DNA of 64,000 bases from Pelagihabitans pacificus (GCF_009371985.2 NZ_VIKU02000003.1:310001-374000), one strand, 5' to 3'. Positions 1-9,769 are shown, numbered from the stretch's first letter. The notes: generated by a model not told the origin, from the letters alone. Numbers and translations: made by a program.

Positions 1-1169
1 ATGTTATTGATATCGGTCCGGAAGCAGGCCGGCACGGCGGCGAAATCATTTCCGAAGGTACTCCCGATGCGTTAAAGTTCCATCACACCTTGACTGCGGA
101 CTACATAACCGGTGTTAAAAAAATTGAAGTCCCTAAGAAGCGTAGAAAAGGAAACGGTAAAAGCATAACCTTGTCCGGTTGCACCGGAAATAACTTGAAA
201 GACGTTACGGTGAGTTTTCCACTGGGACAAATGATCGGGGTAACCGGCGTATCGGGAAGCGGAAAGTCTACCCTCGTCAATGAAACGCTGTATCCGATTA
301 TGAACGCCCATTATTTCAATGGAGTGAAAAAACCAATGCCCTACAAAAAAATCAAGGGCTTGGAGCATATCGATAAGGTAATTGATATCAACCAATCCCC
401 GATTGGCCGTACCCCGCGTTCCAATCCAGCGACCTACACAGGCGTTTTCAGTGAAATACGAAACCTATTCACGAAAACACCCGAAGCGGCGATACGCGGT
501 TATAAACCCGGACGTTTCAGCTTTAATGTAAAGGGCGGTAGATGCGAGACCTGTCAAGGAGGTGGTCTCCGCGTGATTGAAATGAATTTTCTTCCGGATG
601 TATATGTGGAATGTGAAACTTGCAACGGAAAGCGTTTTAACCGGGAAACCTTGGAAATACGCTATAAAGGGAAATCTATTGCCGATGTATTGGAGATGAC
701 CATCAATGAGGCGGTCGACTTTTTTGAAAATATCCCAAAGATTTACCGGAAGCTTAAAACCATCCAAGATGTTGGTTTGGGCTATATTTCGTTAGGGCAG
801 CAATCTACCACACTTTCGGGAGGGGAAGCACAACGAATTAAATTGGCCACTGAGCTATCAAAACGGGATACGGGGAATACTTTTTATATTTTGGACGAAC
901 CTACCACAGGCCTACATTTTGAGGATATTCGGGTTTTGATGGAAGTTCTGGACCGGTTAGTAGACAAAGGAAATACGATTTTGGTCATAGAGCATAATAT
1001 GGATGTCATCAAAATGTGCGACTACCTTATAGATATCGGTTATGAAGGAGGTCGCGGTGGCGGCATGGTTGTTGCTAAAGGTACCCCTGAGGAAATCATC
1101 AAAGATGAAAAAAGCTACACCGCAACGTTTTTGAAGCGTGAGCTACAGGAAAGTGTAGTGACCCATTAG
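1..1169 (+). CDS. uvrA: Excinuclease ABC subunit A, C-terminal part (5' end outside window)
   Basis: UvrA is the DNA-damage-recognition ATPase of nucleotide excision repair. The reading frame is open from base 3 (it begins [16 protein letters not shown]), so the gene enters from the left edge and any internal start codon is not the true start. Visible parts are the Walker A of the second ABC domain ([10 protein letters not shown]), the zinc module CETC-x19-CETC, the signature [15 protein letters not shown] and Walker [13 protein letters not shown]. The C-terminus is complete at TAG 1167-1169. The LOG-family gene follows after about 40 bp on the same strand. Identification is secure; only the N-terminal portion is missing. 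Confidence 0.97.
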   Translation, partial: VIDIGPEAGRHGGEIISEGTPDALKFHHTLTADYITGVKKIEVPKKRRKGNGKSITLSGCTGNNLKDVTVSFPLGQMIGVTGVSGSGKSTLVNETLYPIMNAHYFNGVKKPMPYKKIKGLEHIDKVIDINQSPIGRTPRSNPATYTGVFSEIRNLFTKTPEAAIRGYKPGRFSFNVKGGRCETCQGGGLRVIEMNFLPDVYVECETCNGKRFNRETLEIRYKGKSIADVLEMTINEAVDFFENIPKIYRKLKTIQDVGLGYISLGQQSTTLSGGEAQRIKLATELSKRDTGNTFYILDEPTTGLHFEDIRVLMEVLDRLVDKGNTILVIEHNMDVIKMCDYLIDIGYEGGRGGGMVVAKGTPEEIIKDEKSYTATFLKRELQESVVTH

Positions 1170-1211
1170 CCATATAATAATGAATCAATTAACCGAGGTT
1201 AACCAATAAAA

Positions 1212-1898
1212 ATGAGAAACGAAAAGCACCATAAGGGATGGAACGAGATGAAAACCAACGATTCCTGGGCCATTTTCAAGATTATGGGGGAATTTGTCAA
1301 CGGCTTTGAGCGCATGAGTACCATTGGACCTTGTGTCTCCATTTTTGGATCTGCAAGAACAAAGGATAAAAGTCCAGAATACCAGCTGGCGGTAGACATA
1401 GCCAAAAGTATAGCCGAAGCCGGTTATGGTGTAATTACCGGTGGAGGTCCGGGCATTATGGAAGCCGGGAATCGAGGGGCGCACCTCGCCGGTGGAACTT
1501 CAGTGGGACTAAACATCGACCTTCCTTTCGAACAGCACGACAACCCCTATATCGATGATGACAAAAGCTTGGACTTTGATTACTTCTTTGTCCGGAAGGT
1601 GATGTTCGTCAAGTATTCGCAAGGATTCGTCGTAATGCCCGGCGGTTTCGGAACCTTGGATGAACTTTTTGAGGCAATTACCCTGATCCAAACCAACAAA
1701 ATCGAAACATTCCCCATAATTTTAGTAGGAACTACCTTCTGGAGCGGTTTGCTCGATTGGGTGAAGAATACCATGTTGCATGCCGGGAATATAAGTGCGC
1801 AAGATCTTGATCTGATCCATATTGTTGACACCAAGGAGGAAGTAGTCGAAATCATCGACGCTTTCTATAAGGGTCATCTTTTGAGTCCCAACTTCTAA
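1212..1898 (+). CDS. LOG family protein (TIGR00730-type Rossmann fold)
   Basis: A 228-residue protein with the two hallmark motifs of the LOG/'lysine decarboxylase-like' family: GGGPGIMEA (residues 77-85) and PGGFGTLDE (143-151). Characterised family members are cytokinin riboside 5'-monophosphate phosphoribohydrolases, which release a free base from a nucleoside monophosphate; the bacterial substrate is often unknown. No signal peptide, so cytoplasmic. It lies 42 bp after uvrA and 14 bp before the next gene, so cotranscription is likely. The family call is sure; the precise substrate is not. Confidence 0.9.
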   Translation: MRNEKHHKGWNEMKTNDSWAIFKIMGEFVNGFERMSTIGPCVSIFGSARTKDKSPEYQLAVDIAKSIAEAGYGVITGGGPGIMEAGNRGAHLAGGTSVGLNIDLPFEQHDNPYIDDDKSLDFDYFFVRKVMFVKYSQGFVVMPGGFGTLDELFEAITLIQTNKIETFPIILVGTTFWSGLLDWVKNTMLHAGNISAQDLDLIHIVDTKEEVVEIIDAFYKGHLLSPNF

Positions 1899-1912
1899 AA
1901 TGTAGATTTTCC

Positions 1913-4768
1913 TTGAAAAAAACCGTCTTCATAGGTTGCATTTTACCCTTTTTATCCGTTTTCCTCCAGACGGATGCATTGTATGGCCAGCACACCAATA
2001 TTGTGACGGCGAATTTGAATCCGGAAACCAAGGAAATTACCGTCAATCAGGAGTTTACTTATAAGAACGATTCCAAAATCGCTTTGGAAACGCTATATTT
2101 TAACGACTGGGCACATTCCTATTCCGATAAAAACACCGGTTTGGCGAAACGTTTTGCAGATGAATTTAGGCGAAGTCTTCACTTGGCAAAGGATAGCGAA
2201 CGTGGGCGCACCTTGATTATTAGTGCCGTGGACAATGATTACCGCGGATTACAATTAGACCGGACCGCTGAAAAAGACATTATTAGAATTAAATTGAACG
2301 AACCCCTTGGCCCAGGGGAATCCGCCAAATTATTCATTACCTACAATGTAAAGCTTCCTCCAAAGAAATATACCGACTATGGATATACCAATAGGAACTC
2401 CTATTATTTGAAAGACTGGTACCTGACCCCTGCAGTATTTGATGGGGAATGGCAATTATACTCCAACCACGATTTAGAGGATCTGTATACCGGTGTTACC
2501 AATACGACCATCAACATCACCTATCCCTCAAGGCTATTCATTGCTTCGAACTACGGTGTCCTAGGCAACACTGAGTTTCCCAACGGGCAACAATCGCAAC
2601 TGATTGGTAAAAATCGCAAGAGTTGTGAAATTATCTTGGAACCGGAGAATCGTTTTGTGACCCACGTAACCAACCAAATGACAATCGTAACCGATATCGA
2701 CGCCCCGAAATACGACGAAATTTCCCAAGGAATATCAATTTTGAAAATTTCCGAGTTTATCGCCGAAAATCTAGGGCAGTATCCCCATTCCCAGTTATTG
2801 GTTAGCGAAATCGAATACCGTAAAAATCCACTTTACGGTCTGAATCAACTTCCTCGATTTATTAGACCCTATGAGGAGCAGTTTCAATTCGAAATGAAGT
2901 TCCTCAAAACGGCCCTCAGGAGCATCTTGAACGAGTCGATATATCTGAATCCCAGAAAAGAGCAATGGGTGAACGATGCGATTGCCAACTATTTAATGAT
3001 CGCTTATGTAGAACAATATTATTCAGACCAGAAACTACTTGGGAAACTGTCTAATATATGGGGAATCAGGAGCTTTAATTTGGCGAAGATGGATTTTAAT
3101 GAACAATATCCCTTCCTGTACATGCTTACTGCCAGAAGAAACCAGGACCAACCCTTGAGCACCCCACAGGATTCCCTGCTGAGATTCAATCAAAAAATAG
3201 CGAACAAATACAAAGCCGGACTAGGACTGGCCTACCTGGCAAGTTACATCGGTAAGGATAAGGTTGATAGCAGCATAAAGACATTCTACAAGTTTTACAA
3301 AAAAAACCGGGTGAAGACCCTTGATTTTGAATCGATACTCAAAAGATCAACGGATATCGACATCAATTGGTTCTTTCAAGAATACGTATCGACCGATCGC
3401 CGTATCGATTTCAAAATTAAGGAGGTCGAGAAGACCGAGGATTCGCTTTATGTTACCCTAAAGAATAAAAAAGGTACCAATGTACCGATTTCCCTGTTCG
3501 GTCTGCGGAATGATTCCGTCGTTTCAAAGTATTGGTTCAATAATATCGAGGACCAGGAGACATTTACCATACCGAGGAATGGTGAAGAACGCCTAGTGCT
3601 GAACTATGACCAGAAAATACCCGAATTTAACCAACGTGACAACTGGAAATCGCTAAAAGGTTTTTTTTCAAGCAATAAGAAATTAAAATTCACCTTCTTT
3701 CGTGACTCCGAGAATCCGTATTACAATCAGGTCTTCTATGTACCCGTGCTGAATTTTAATATTTACGACGGATGGACCCCTGGTCTACGATTGTACAATA
3801 AAACCTTTTTAGAACGCCCTTTCGTTTATGATGTGGCTCCCTCCTACTCCTTCAGGGAAAAGGCATTTGTTGGTTACGGTAGCTTCAGTTACCGACAATA
3901 CTTGAACAAAAGTGGGCTTTATGTCGCAAATTATAGAATACGGGGGTCTACTTCCCACTTCGACGTCAATTCACGATACTCGACCTTCACCCCTTCGATG
4001 AGCCTTGGATGGCGACCTAAAGATTTGAGGTCGAACAAAAGACAATTCCTTTCTTTTCGATACATTAATATTTTCAGGGATTTGGACGAGGGCCTTATTG
4101 CCGCCGGAAACGCGCCCGACACCCCCGACTATAGTGTTTTTAATGCGCGATATATCAATATCGACAACAATATTGTCGACTACAAATCGTGGGTCTTGGA
4201 CTTTCAACAAGCAGATAAATTCACGAAGTTATCACTAGAGGCCGAATATCGAAAACTCTTTGAAAACAACACCCAGTTCAATATACGATTCTACGCAGGA
4301 AAATTTTTGTGGAACAACATAGACCCTGAGATCGATTTTTTCAATTTTGCCTTGGACCGCCCAAAAGATTATCTATTTGACTACAATTACTTGGGACGAT
4401 CTGAAGAAACAGGCATTTATAGTCAACAGATTATTATCGCCGAGGGCGGATTCAAATCGATTTTAGACGAACGCTATCGCTTTTCCAATGACTGGATTGC
4501 CACTGTAAACACCAGTGTAAATCTATGGAAATGGGTCGAAATGTACGGGGACTTGGGTTATGTGAAAAACAGGGGTGTCGATGGCAAGTTCGTCTATGAT
4601 TCCGGGATACGCGCAAATCTCGTCACCGATTACTTCGAGCTTTATTTTCCCGTGTACTCCAACAATGGTTGGGAAATTGCCCAACCCGACTACGGCGAAA
4701 AAATACGTTTCATCGTGACCGTAGACATCAAGACCCTCATAGGTCTCTTTACAAGGAAATGGTTTTGA
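1913..4768 (+). CDS. Large exported protein: M1-peptidase-like domain without zinc motif plus C-terminal putative outer-membrane barrel
   Basis: 951 residues beginning at a TTG; the start is supported because it immediately gives a signal peptide (MKKTVFIGCILPFLSVFL...ALYGQ). Residues about 25-500 follow the M1 aminopeptidase layout (N-terminal beta domain, then helices), and the segment EQWVNDAIANYLMIAYVEQYY corresponds to the conserved region just after the zinc helix. The HExxH motif expected shortly before it is absent, and the glutamate normally in that region is replaced, so no metallopeptidase activity is expected. From about residue 620 to the end the sequence alternates aromatic and polar residues and ends in phenylalanine (RKWF), as outer-membrane barrels do. 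The role is unknown; scaffolding or binding at the outer membrane is an inference. Confidence 0.75.
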   Translation: MKKTVFIGCILPFLSVFLQTDALYGQHTNIVTANLNPETKEITVNQEFTYKNDSKIALETLYFNDWAHSYSDKNTGLAKRFADEFRRSLHLAKDSERGRTLIISAVDNDYRGLQLDRTAEKDIIRIKLNEPLGPGESAKLFITYNVKLPPKKYTDYGYTNRNSYYLKDWYLTPAVFDGEWQLYSNHDLEDLYTGVTNTTINITYPSRLFIASNYGVLGNTEFPNGQQSQLIGKNRKSCEIILEPENRFVTHVTNQMTIVTDIDAPKYDEISQGISILKISEFIAENLGQYPHSQLLVSEIEYRKNPLYGLNQLPRFIRPYEEQFQFEMKFLKTALRSILNESIYLNPRKEQWVNDAIANYLMIAYVEQYYSDQKLLGKLSNIWGIRSFNLAKMDFNEQYPFLYMLTARRNQDQPLSTPQDSLLRFNQKIANKYKAGLGLAYLASYIGKDKVDSSIKTFYKFYKKNRVKTLDFESILKRSTDIDINWFFQEYVSTDRRIDFKIKEVEKTEDSLYVTLKNKKGTNVPISLFGLRNDSVVSKYWFNNIEDQETFTIPRNGEERLVLNYDQKIPEFNQRDNWKSLKGFFSSNKKLKFTFFRDSENPYYNQVFYVPVLNFNIYDGWTPGLRLYNKTFLERPFVYDVAPSYSFREKAFVGYGSFSYRQYLNKSGLYVANYRIRGSTSHFDVNSRYSTFTPSMSLGWRPKDLRSNKRQFLSFRYINIFRDLDEGLIAAGNAPDTPDYSVFNARYINIDNNIVDYKSWVLDFQQADKFTKLSLEAEYRKLFENNTQFNIRFYAGKFLWNNIDPEIDFFNFALDRPKDYLFDYNYLGRSEETGIYSQQIIIAEGGFKSILDERYRFSNDWIATVNTSVNLWKWVEMYGDLGYVKNRGVDGKFVYDSGIRANLVTDYFELYFPVYSNNGWEIAQPDYGEKIRFIVTVDIKTLIGLFTRKWF

Positions 4769-4878
4769 TATTTATGGTATTGTCAAAAAATTGATGCCTT
4801 ATCAATTTGAATTTGAAATATTTCTAATTATTGTTGTATTTTTTTGAGAATAATTTAATAATTATCGTCTCGAAGCCA

Positions 4879-4909
4879 TTGCAAAAATAGTTTGGATGTA
4901 CTATTTTTG
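4879..4909 (+). promoter_or_regulatory. Bacteroidetes-type promoter for the 2-oxoacid dehydrogenase gene
   Basis: A TTG (4879-4881) is separated by 20 bp from TATTTTTG (4902-4909), a perfect match to the -7 consensus TAnnTTTG at the expected spacing. Transcription would start a few bases later, downstream of the GTG at 4909, which argues that the ATG at 4930 is the real start of the gene. Confidence 0.6.
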
Positions 4910-4929
4910 TGCGAAACAAATGCCCCTTT

Positions 4930-7341
4930 ATGAAACTCTCTTCCAAAACTAGCAATGACATTTCTTTTGAGGATTTTAAGACACAGATTTTCTCGGATTA
5001 TGAAATAGCGGTTTTGAGTAGAACCTGTAGCCTTATGGGAAGGAAAGAGGTGCTTACGGGGAAGGCCAAATTTGGAATTTTCGGGGATGGAAAGGAACTT
5101 CCCCAATTAGCCATGGCGCGATCGTTCCAGGATGGGGATTTTCGTAGTGGCTATTATCGGGACCAAACCTTTATGATGGCGTTGGGCCTACTGAAGCCAA
5201 AAGAGCTCTTTCACGCCCTCTACGCCACCACGGATATCGAAAAGGAGCCCATGAGTGCGGGACGACAAATGGGCGGTCACTTTTTGACGTATAGTCTCAA
5301 CGATGATGGTAGCTGGCGCGATTTGACCCAACAAAAGAACAGCAGCGCCGATATTTCATGCACCGCGGGTCAAATGCCCAGATTGCTGGGTTTGGCACAG
5401 GCGTCAAAGATGTATCGACAACTAGAGAATGTCGATTCGGGCAAATTTTCGAAAAACGGCGGTGAAGTTGCCTGGGGCACCATTGGAAACGCCAGTACCA
5501 GTGAAGGCATGTTCCTCGAGACCATCAATGCAGCCGGAGTGTTGCAGGTTCCTATGGTCGTAAGTATCTGGGACGATGGATACGGTATTTCGGTGCCCAA
5601 CAAATACCATACTACCAAGGAAGATATTACGAAAATGCTGAGCGGATTTCAGCGGGATGAAAACCATCCCGGGTTTGAGCTCCTCCAAGTTAAGGGATGG
5701 GACTATACCGCCCTGATGCATGCTTACGAGAATGCAGGGGATATAGCAAGAGAAGAGCATGTACCGGTTATTATCCACGTCACCGAACTTACGCAACCTC
5801 AGGGCCACTCCTCCTCCGGTTCCCACGAGCGCTACAAAAGCAATGAACGATTGGAATGGGAGGCTGAAAACGATTGCAACAAACGTTTTAGGGAATGGAT
5901 CTTGGAATCCGGTATCGCCACCGATGAAGAGCTGCAGACGATAGAGAAAAGAATTAAGAACGAGGTACGAGCCGCCAAAAAGGAAGCTTGGGCGGAGTAC
6001 CTTTTGGAACACCAACAATCAAAACGAACCTTGGTCGGTCTCTTGGAGCAAGCTGCTCAAAACAGTGTCAACAAAACTTTTTTGACAAAAATCAAAAACG
6101 ATCTGATAGCGGTAGAGGAGCCTGTTAAAAAAGACTTGGCGGTCGCTGGCAGAAAGGCCTTGCGATACCTCCTAGGCAATGAAACCACCGAAAAAAGGAA
6201 TCTAAAAAAATGGATCGACCGATTTTTGGAGGAAACCCAACCCAAATACAGTGCCAACCTATATAGCGAGCTTCCTAACAGGGCGAGTAATATTAAGGCG
6301 GTAAAGCCTACGTACGATTCGAATCCCGAGGAAGTGGATGGTCGAATAATCCTTAGGGATAATTTTGACAAGCTGTTCGAAAAGTATCCGGAGGCATTGG
6401 TCTTCGGAGAGGATAGCGGAACCATTGGCGATGTTAACCAAGGACTCGAAGGGCTTCAACAAAAATATGGGGAGTTACGGGTAGCGGATACCGGTATACG
6501 GGAAACCACTATTATAGGACAGGGAATTGGTATGGCCCTAAGGGGTTTGCGGCCCATAGCCGAAATACAGTATTTAGACTATATATTCTATGCCCTGCCA
6601 ACCTTAACCGATGATTTGGCCTGTTTGCGATACCGTACCTTTGGGAAACAAAAAGCACCTTTGATCGTTCGCACCAGGGGCCACCGCTTGGAAGGCATTT
6701 GGCATTCCGGTTCCCATATGGGTGGATTGATCCATGTTCTGCGTGGTATGTATATTCTTTCCCCTAGAAACATGACCCAGGCAGCAGGTTTTTACAATAC
6801 GCTCATGAAAAGCGATGAACCTGCCTTGGTTATCGAGAGTTTAAACGGATACCGTCTTAAAGAACCCCTTCCGAACAATCTTGGGGAACTATGCACACCC
6901 ATTGGGGTTGTAGAAACCCTGAAGGAAGGAACCGATATCACTTTGGTATCCTATGGCTCCACGCTTCGCATTGTACTCCAAGTGGCGGAAGAGCTGAGAG
7001 AGGTCGGTATCGATGCCGAGGTTATCGATGCGCAAACGCTTTTGCCCTTTGACATAGGTCATGACACCGTTAAAAGTGTTCGCAAAACCAATAGATTGTT
7101 AATTATTGATGAGGACGTTCCCGGTGGATGCGCCGCTTACCTTCTAAACGATATCGTCGAAAAACAAGGGGCCTATGAGTATTTGGATAGTGCCCCACAA
7201 ACACTGACGGCCAAGGCCCATAGACCTGCATACGGTACCGATGGCGATTACTTTTCAAAACCCAATGCAGAGGACATTTTCGAAAAAGTATATGCCATTA
7301 TGCATGAAGTCGACCCCGAGGAATACCCGAAGCTGAGATAA
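4930..7341 (+). CDS. 2-oxoacid (branched-chain type) dehydrogenase E1, alpha and beta subunits fused
   Basis: 803 residues from ATG 4930; a GTG at 4909 would add seven residues but overlaps the promoter box. The N-terminal half (to about residue 400) is the TPP-dependent alpha subunit, with a variant thiamine-binding stretch (SIWDDGYGISVPN). The C-terminal half (from about 440) is the transketolase-like beta subunit (VFGEDSG, GIRETTIIGQGIGMA, YLDYIFYA, SRPRN-type loop, DEDVPGG). Single-chain alpha-beta E1 proteins of this length are common in Flavobacteriia and decarboxylate branched-chain 2-oxoacids for delivery to the lipoyl E2. E2 and E3 are not adjacent. Pyruvate specificity cannot be excluded from sequence. 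Confidence 0.9.
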   Translation: MKLSSKTSNDISFEDFKTQIFSDYEIAVLSRTCSLMGRKEVLTGKAKFGIFGDGKELPQLAMARSFQDGDFRSGYYRDQTFMMALGLLKPKELFHALYATTDIEKEPMSAGRQMGGHFLTYSLNDDGSWRDLTQQKNSSADISCTAGQMPRLLGLAQASKMYRQLENVDSGKFSKNGGEVAWGTIGNASTSEGMFLETINAAGVLQVPMVVSIWDDGYGISVPNKYHTTKEDITKMLSGFQRDENHPGFELLQVKGWDYTALMHAYENAGDIAREEHVPVIIHVTELTQPQGHSSSGSHERYKSNERLEWEAENDCNKRFREWILESGIATDEELQTIEKRIKNEVRAAKKEAWAEYLLEHQQSKRTLVGLLEQAAQNSVNKTFLTKIKNDLIAVEEPVKKDLAVAGRKALRYLLGNETTEKRNLKKWIDRFLEETQPKYSANLYSELPNRASNIKAVKPTYDSNPEEVDGRIILRDNFDKLFEKYPEALVFGEDSGTIGDVNQGLEGLQQKYGELRVADTGIRETTIIGQGIGMALRGLRPIAEIQYLDYIFYALPTLTDDLACLRYRTFGKQKAPLIVRTRGHRLEGIWHSGSHMGGLIHVLRGMYILSPRNMTQAAGFYNTLMKSDEPALVIESLNGYRLKEPLPNNLGELCTPIGVVETLKEGTDITLVSYGSTLRIVLQVAEELREVGIDAEVIDAQTLLPFDIGHDTVKSVRKTNRLLIIDEDVPGGCAAYLLNDIVEKQGAYEYLDSAPQTLTAKAHRPAYGTDGDYFSKPNAEDIFEKVYAIMHEVDPEEYPKLR

Positions 7342-7449
7342 CCATTTATCGGTAGGGGTATCTTTCTTGTAAAAGTGTCCCATTTTGTTCCCCTTCCCTT
7401 TGAGGCCATCGGATTTCGTTATATTTAGCTTCAAATTAGGAATAGCCGA

Positions 7450-8646
7450 ATGTTTCTTGTTTTTCCAAACTTCAATCTCTTTTCGACGCCCCTTTTGGTA
7501 TTAGTGAGTCAAGGCATCATTTTTGGGCTCCTTTTACTGCAAAAATTCTGGAAAAAAAATACCCTCCCGTATCTGTTTTTAGCCCTGCTGGTACTCATCA
7601 CCTGTTACCATCGTACCACCTATACTATTGGTTTTATGGAATGGTACGATACGTATCGCAACACCAAGATCAACTACTGGCTCATCAATTTTTCCTTAGC
7701 CATAGGCCCTTTGATTTACTTTTACGTAAAATCGATCACTGTTTCCAATTTCAGCTTTAAACAACAACATCTTTGGCATTTTATTCCCGCCTTGGCGTAT
7801 GCCTTGTTCAGAATTGTCATATTTGTATACGACGCCCGGCAGCCTGGTTTTAGCGATACCCAAAACGGTGTCCTAATGTCGAAACTTTTCATGGGACCTA
7901 CAGGGACCTTTATCGAAACCTTTAGTTTATTGCAACAGCTTCTTTACCTCTCCTTTTCGCTACAGCTCTATTTTGCCTATCGCAAACGAATCAAGGATTA
8001 TTTTTCCAATACGTACAGGATTGAACTGAACTGGGTTCGCAACTTTCTCTATATCTATACTTTTTTGTTTCTCTATTCCATCATTCAACAACTGGTCGAT
8101 TTTACAGTGACCGAATTGAGTTGGATACAAAAATGGTGGTACCAGTTTTTCTCCGCTCTCGCGGTTATCTACATAGGGATCAAAGGTTTTTTTACCGATA
8201 CCTCTTCCCTGACAAGCCTCAATTTCCCTGCTAACGGTCAGCTAGCAGGGGAACGTTCCGTGGCCTATGAAAGTTTAGTGCCGACCAAACCCATTGGTAA
8301 TCTCGAGCTTGAAGCCAACAAAAAAAGGCTACTTGACTTCATGGAAACCCAACAACCCTATCTGGACCCGGAATTGAACTTAAAACAATTGGCCGACGCC
8401 TTGCTACTAAGTCGAGCCCAATTGTCGGAAACCATTAATACCGGTTTTGGCAAAAACTTTAACGATTTCGTCAATGAATATCGGGTTGAACTGGTCAAAA
8501 AACTTTTTTCCGAAGGGAAGCAGAAAAAACTTTCATTGCTAGGCGTTGCCTACGATTCGGGTTTTAATAGCAAGGCCACCTTCAACCGTGTCTTTAAAAA
8601 GTTCACCGGTAGCTCTCCGTCCGAATTCCTCAAAAACGTAAGCTGA
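7450..8646 (+). CDS. Membrane-anchored AraC-family transcriptional regulator
   Basis: 398 residues. The first ~230 are strongly hydrophobic, with about seven predicted helices (for example PLLVLVSQGIIFGLLLL, YLFLALLVLITCYH, WLINFSLAIGPLIYFYV). A short linker leads to a C-terminal double helix-turn-helix domain of AraC type (about 295-398; NLKQLADALLLSRAQLSETIN and LLGVAYDSGFNSKATFNRVFKKFTGSSPSEF). This architecture is common in Bacteroidetes and suggests sensing at the membrane and direct DNA binding. It stands just upstream of the DoxX operon, and 21-bp-spaced direct repeats lie between the two, making that operon the likely target. The ligand is unknown. Confidence 0.9.
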   Translation: MFLVFPNFNLFSTPLLVLVSQGIIFGLLLLQKFWKKNTLPYLFLALLVLITCYHRTTYTIGFMEWYDTYRNTKINYWLINFSLAIGPLIYFYVKSITVSNFSFKQQHLWHFIPALAYALFRIVIFVYDARQPGFSDTQNGVLMSKLFMGPTGTFIETFSLLQQLLYLSFSLQLYFAYRKRIKDYFSNTYRIELNWVRNFLYIYTFLFLYSIIQQLVDFTVTELSWIQKWWYQFFSALAVIYIGIKGFFTDTSSLTSLNFPANGQLAGERSVAYESLVPTKPIGNLELEANKKRLLDFMETQQPYLDPELNLKQLADALLLSRAQLSETINTGFGKNFNDFVNEYRVELVKKLFSEGKQKKLSLLGVAYDSGFNSKATFNRVFKKFTGSSPSEFLKNVS

Positions 8647-8657
8647 GCGAATAACCC

Positions 8658-8720
8658 GGTACCATTTGAGACGTCTCAAATCGTATTTGGGACGCTTCGG
8701 GTACCATTTGAAACCCGCAG
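8658..8720 (+). promoter_or_regulatory. Candidate AraC operator: three direct repeats on a 21-bp period
   Basis: The blocks ATTTGAGACG (8664), ATTTGGGACG (8685) and ATTTGAAACC (8706) start exactly 21 bp apart, that is two helical turns. Copies one and three extend to an identical GGTACCATTTGA (8658-8669 and 8700-8711). Copy one also forms a perfect 18-bp palindrome (8664-8681). The array lies between the AraC gene and the DoxX gene, 50-110 bp upstream of the latter. Tandem 21-bp spacing fits AraC-type binding sites. A weak -7-like box CAATTTTG follows at 8736-8743. Confidence 0.6.
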
Positions 8721-8771
8721 TCACCATTCGATTCGCAATTTTGACCTGTTCAATCTTAAAAATCGATTTCG

Positions 8772-9269
8772 ATGAAAAAAAAACTAAACGCACTGATTAC
8801 TCCCAGATTACAGGAACATTGGATTGCCGATTTGACGTTTGCGATCATCAGATTTGTTTGCGGCGTTTTATTGGCCATTGATTTTGGAGCTTCCAAATTT
8901 GGGATGCCCTGGACGCCCGACGGCCAAAATCTTAAATTGTTCGAGGTAGCTGCTTGGTTCCCCGAAGATGTGGCCCAATATGGAGGAATCTTTGCGGTCG
9001 CCCCTGCTTTTTTCGCGTGGATGGGCGCCTTTAGTGAAGCCGTCGGTGGCCTATTCCTGGCATTTGGCCTCAAAACACGGGTGGCTTCCTTTCTTATTAT
9101 GTGTACCATGTTGGTGGCCATCTTTCTTCAGAAATGGGGTCAAGGCACTTGGGGCATGCTTCCGGCCATGGGATTTCTTTGGGTAGCCATCTATCACCTC
9201 TATTTGGGTTCGGGTCGATTTGGGCTGGACTTCGTTATCGCAAACAAATTACAATTCATTAAAACCTAA
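8772..9269 (+). CDS. DoxX family membrane protein
   Basis: 165 residues with four hydrophobic segments (FAIIRFVCGVLLAIDFGASKFG, GGIFAVAPAFFAWMGAFSEAVGGLFLAFGL, VASFLIMCTMLVAIFL, MLPAMGFLWVAIYHLYLG), matching DoxX-type inner-membrane proteins. Members are associated with redox or oxidative-stress functions, but the biochemistry of most is unknown. It is the first gene of a tight run (8772-11057) whose later products are exported, just downstream of the AraC gene and its operator-like repeats. A second DoxX protein is encoded at 14727. Confidence 0.85.
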   Translation: MKKKLNALITPRLQEHWIADLTFAIIRFVCGVLLAIDFGASKFGMPWTPDGQNLKLFEVAAWFPEDVAQYGGIFAVAPAFFAWMGAFSEAVGGLFLAFGLKTRVASFLIMCTMLVAIFLQKWGQGTWGMLPAMGFLWVAIYHLYLGSGRFGLDFVIANKLQFIKT

Positions 9270-9273
9270 AACT

Positions 9274-9759
9274 ATGAGAACTATTCTTTTACTGGCGTTG
9301 GCCTTTTCAATAAACGCCTTAAACGCACAAACCACCCTTACCGCATCCGACTTTAAAAATCTGGATGGTACTTCATGGAAAGGCAATTTGATGTACGTGA
9401 ACTACGGTGATGGTCGAGAGGTAAAGCTACGCACCACCATGCAACTAAAAATTAAGGGTAACAAAATCAGTATGGACACTCAATATACCGATGAGCCCAG
9501 CGCCAATGGAACCGATACCATTAAAATCAGTAGCGATGGCAAGTACTTGGGAAAAGAGGAAGTCATCGAAAAAGAAGTCGGTGAAAACGGGTATCTGAAA
9601 ATTGTGACCCGCTATGAAGGGAAGGATAATAATCGACCCGCAATTATGACAAAGACCTATCTGATCACTGAAAATACGTTCTCGGTAAGTAAGGAGGTAT
9701 CCTACAAAGATACCACAGAGGTGCTGATTCGGAATAAAACATCCTACACAAAACTATAA
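9274..9759 (+). CDS. Small secreted protein of unknown function
   Basis: 161 residues from ATG 9274, four bases after the DoxX stop; an in-frame start further upstream would lie inside the DoxX gene and hide the signal peptide MRTILLLALAFSINALNAQ. The mature part is polar and beta-rich (KLRTTMQLKIKGNKISMDTQ, YLITENTFSVSKEVSYKDT) and resembles small lipocalin-like beta proteins, but no family could be assigned. Its position suggests it works with the DoxX protein and the following lipoprotein at the cell envelope. Confidence 0.75.
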   Translation: MRTILLLALAFSINALNAQTTLTASDFKNLDGTSWKGNLMYVNYGDGREVKLRTTMQLKIKGNKISMDTQYTDEPSANGTDTIKISSDGKYLGKEEVIEKEVGENGYLKIVTRYEGKDNNRPAIMTKTYLITENTFSVSKEVSYKDTTEVLIRNKTSYTKL

Positions 9760-9769
9760 AAACAAGGCC

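Noticed and set aside
90-1169. TTG at 90 as the start of the uvrA frame
   Set aside because: The frame is open to base 3 with typical UvrA sequence, so the gene is truncated by the window edge.
5422-6018. Long antisense ORFs inside the dehydrogenase, leuC, GH39 and other genes
   Set aside because: They are shadows of well-supported genes, with no recognisable domains or independent start signals.
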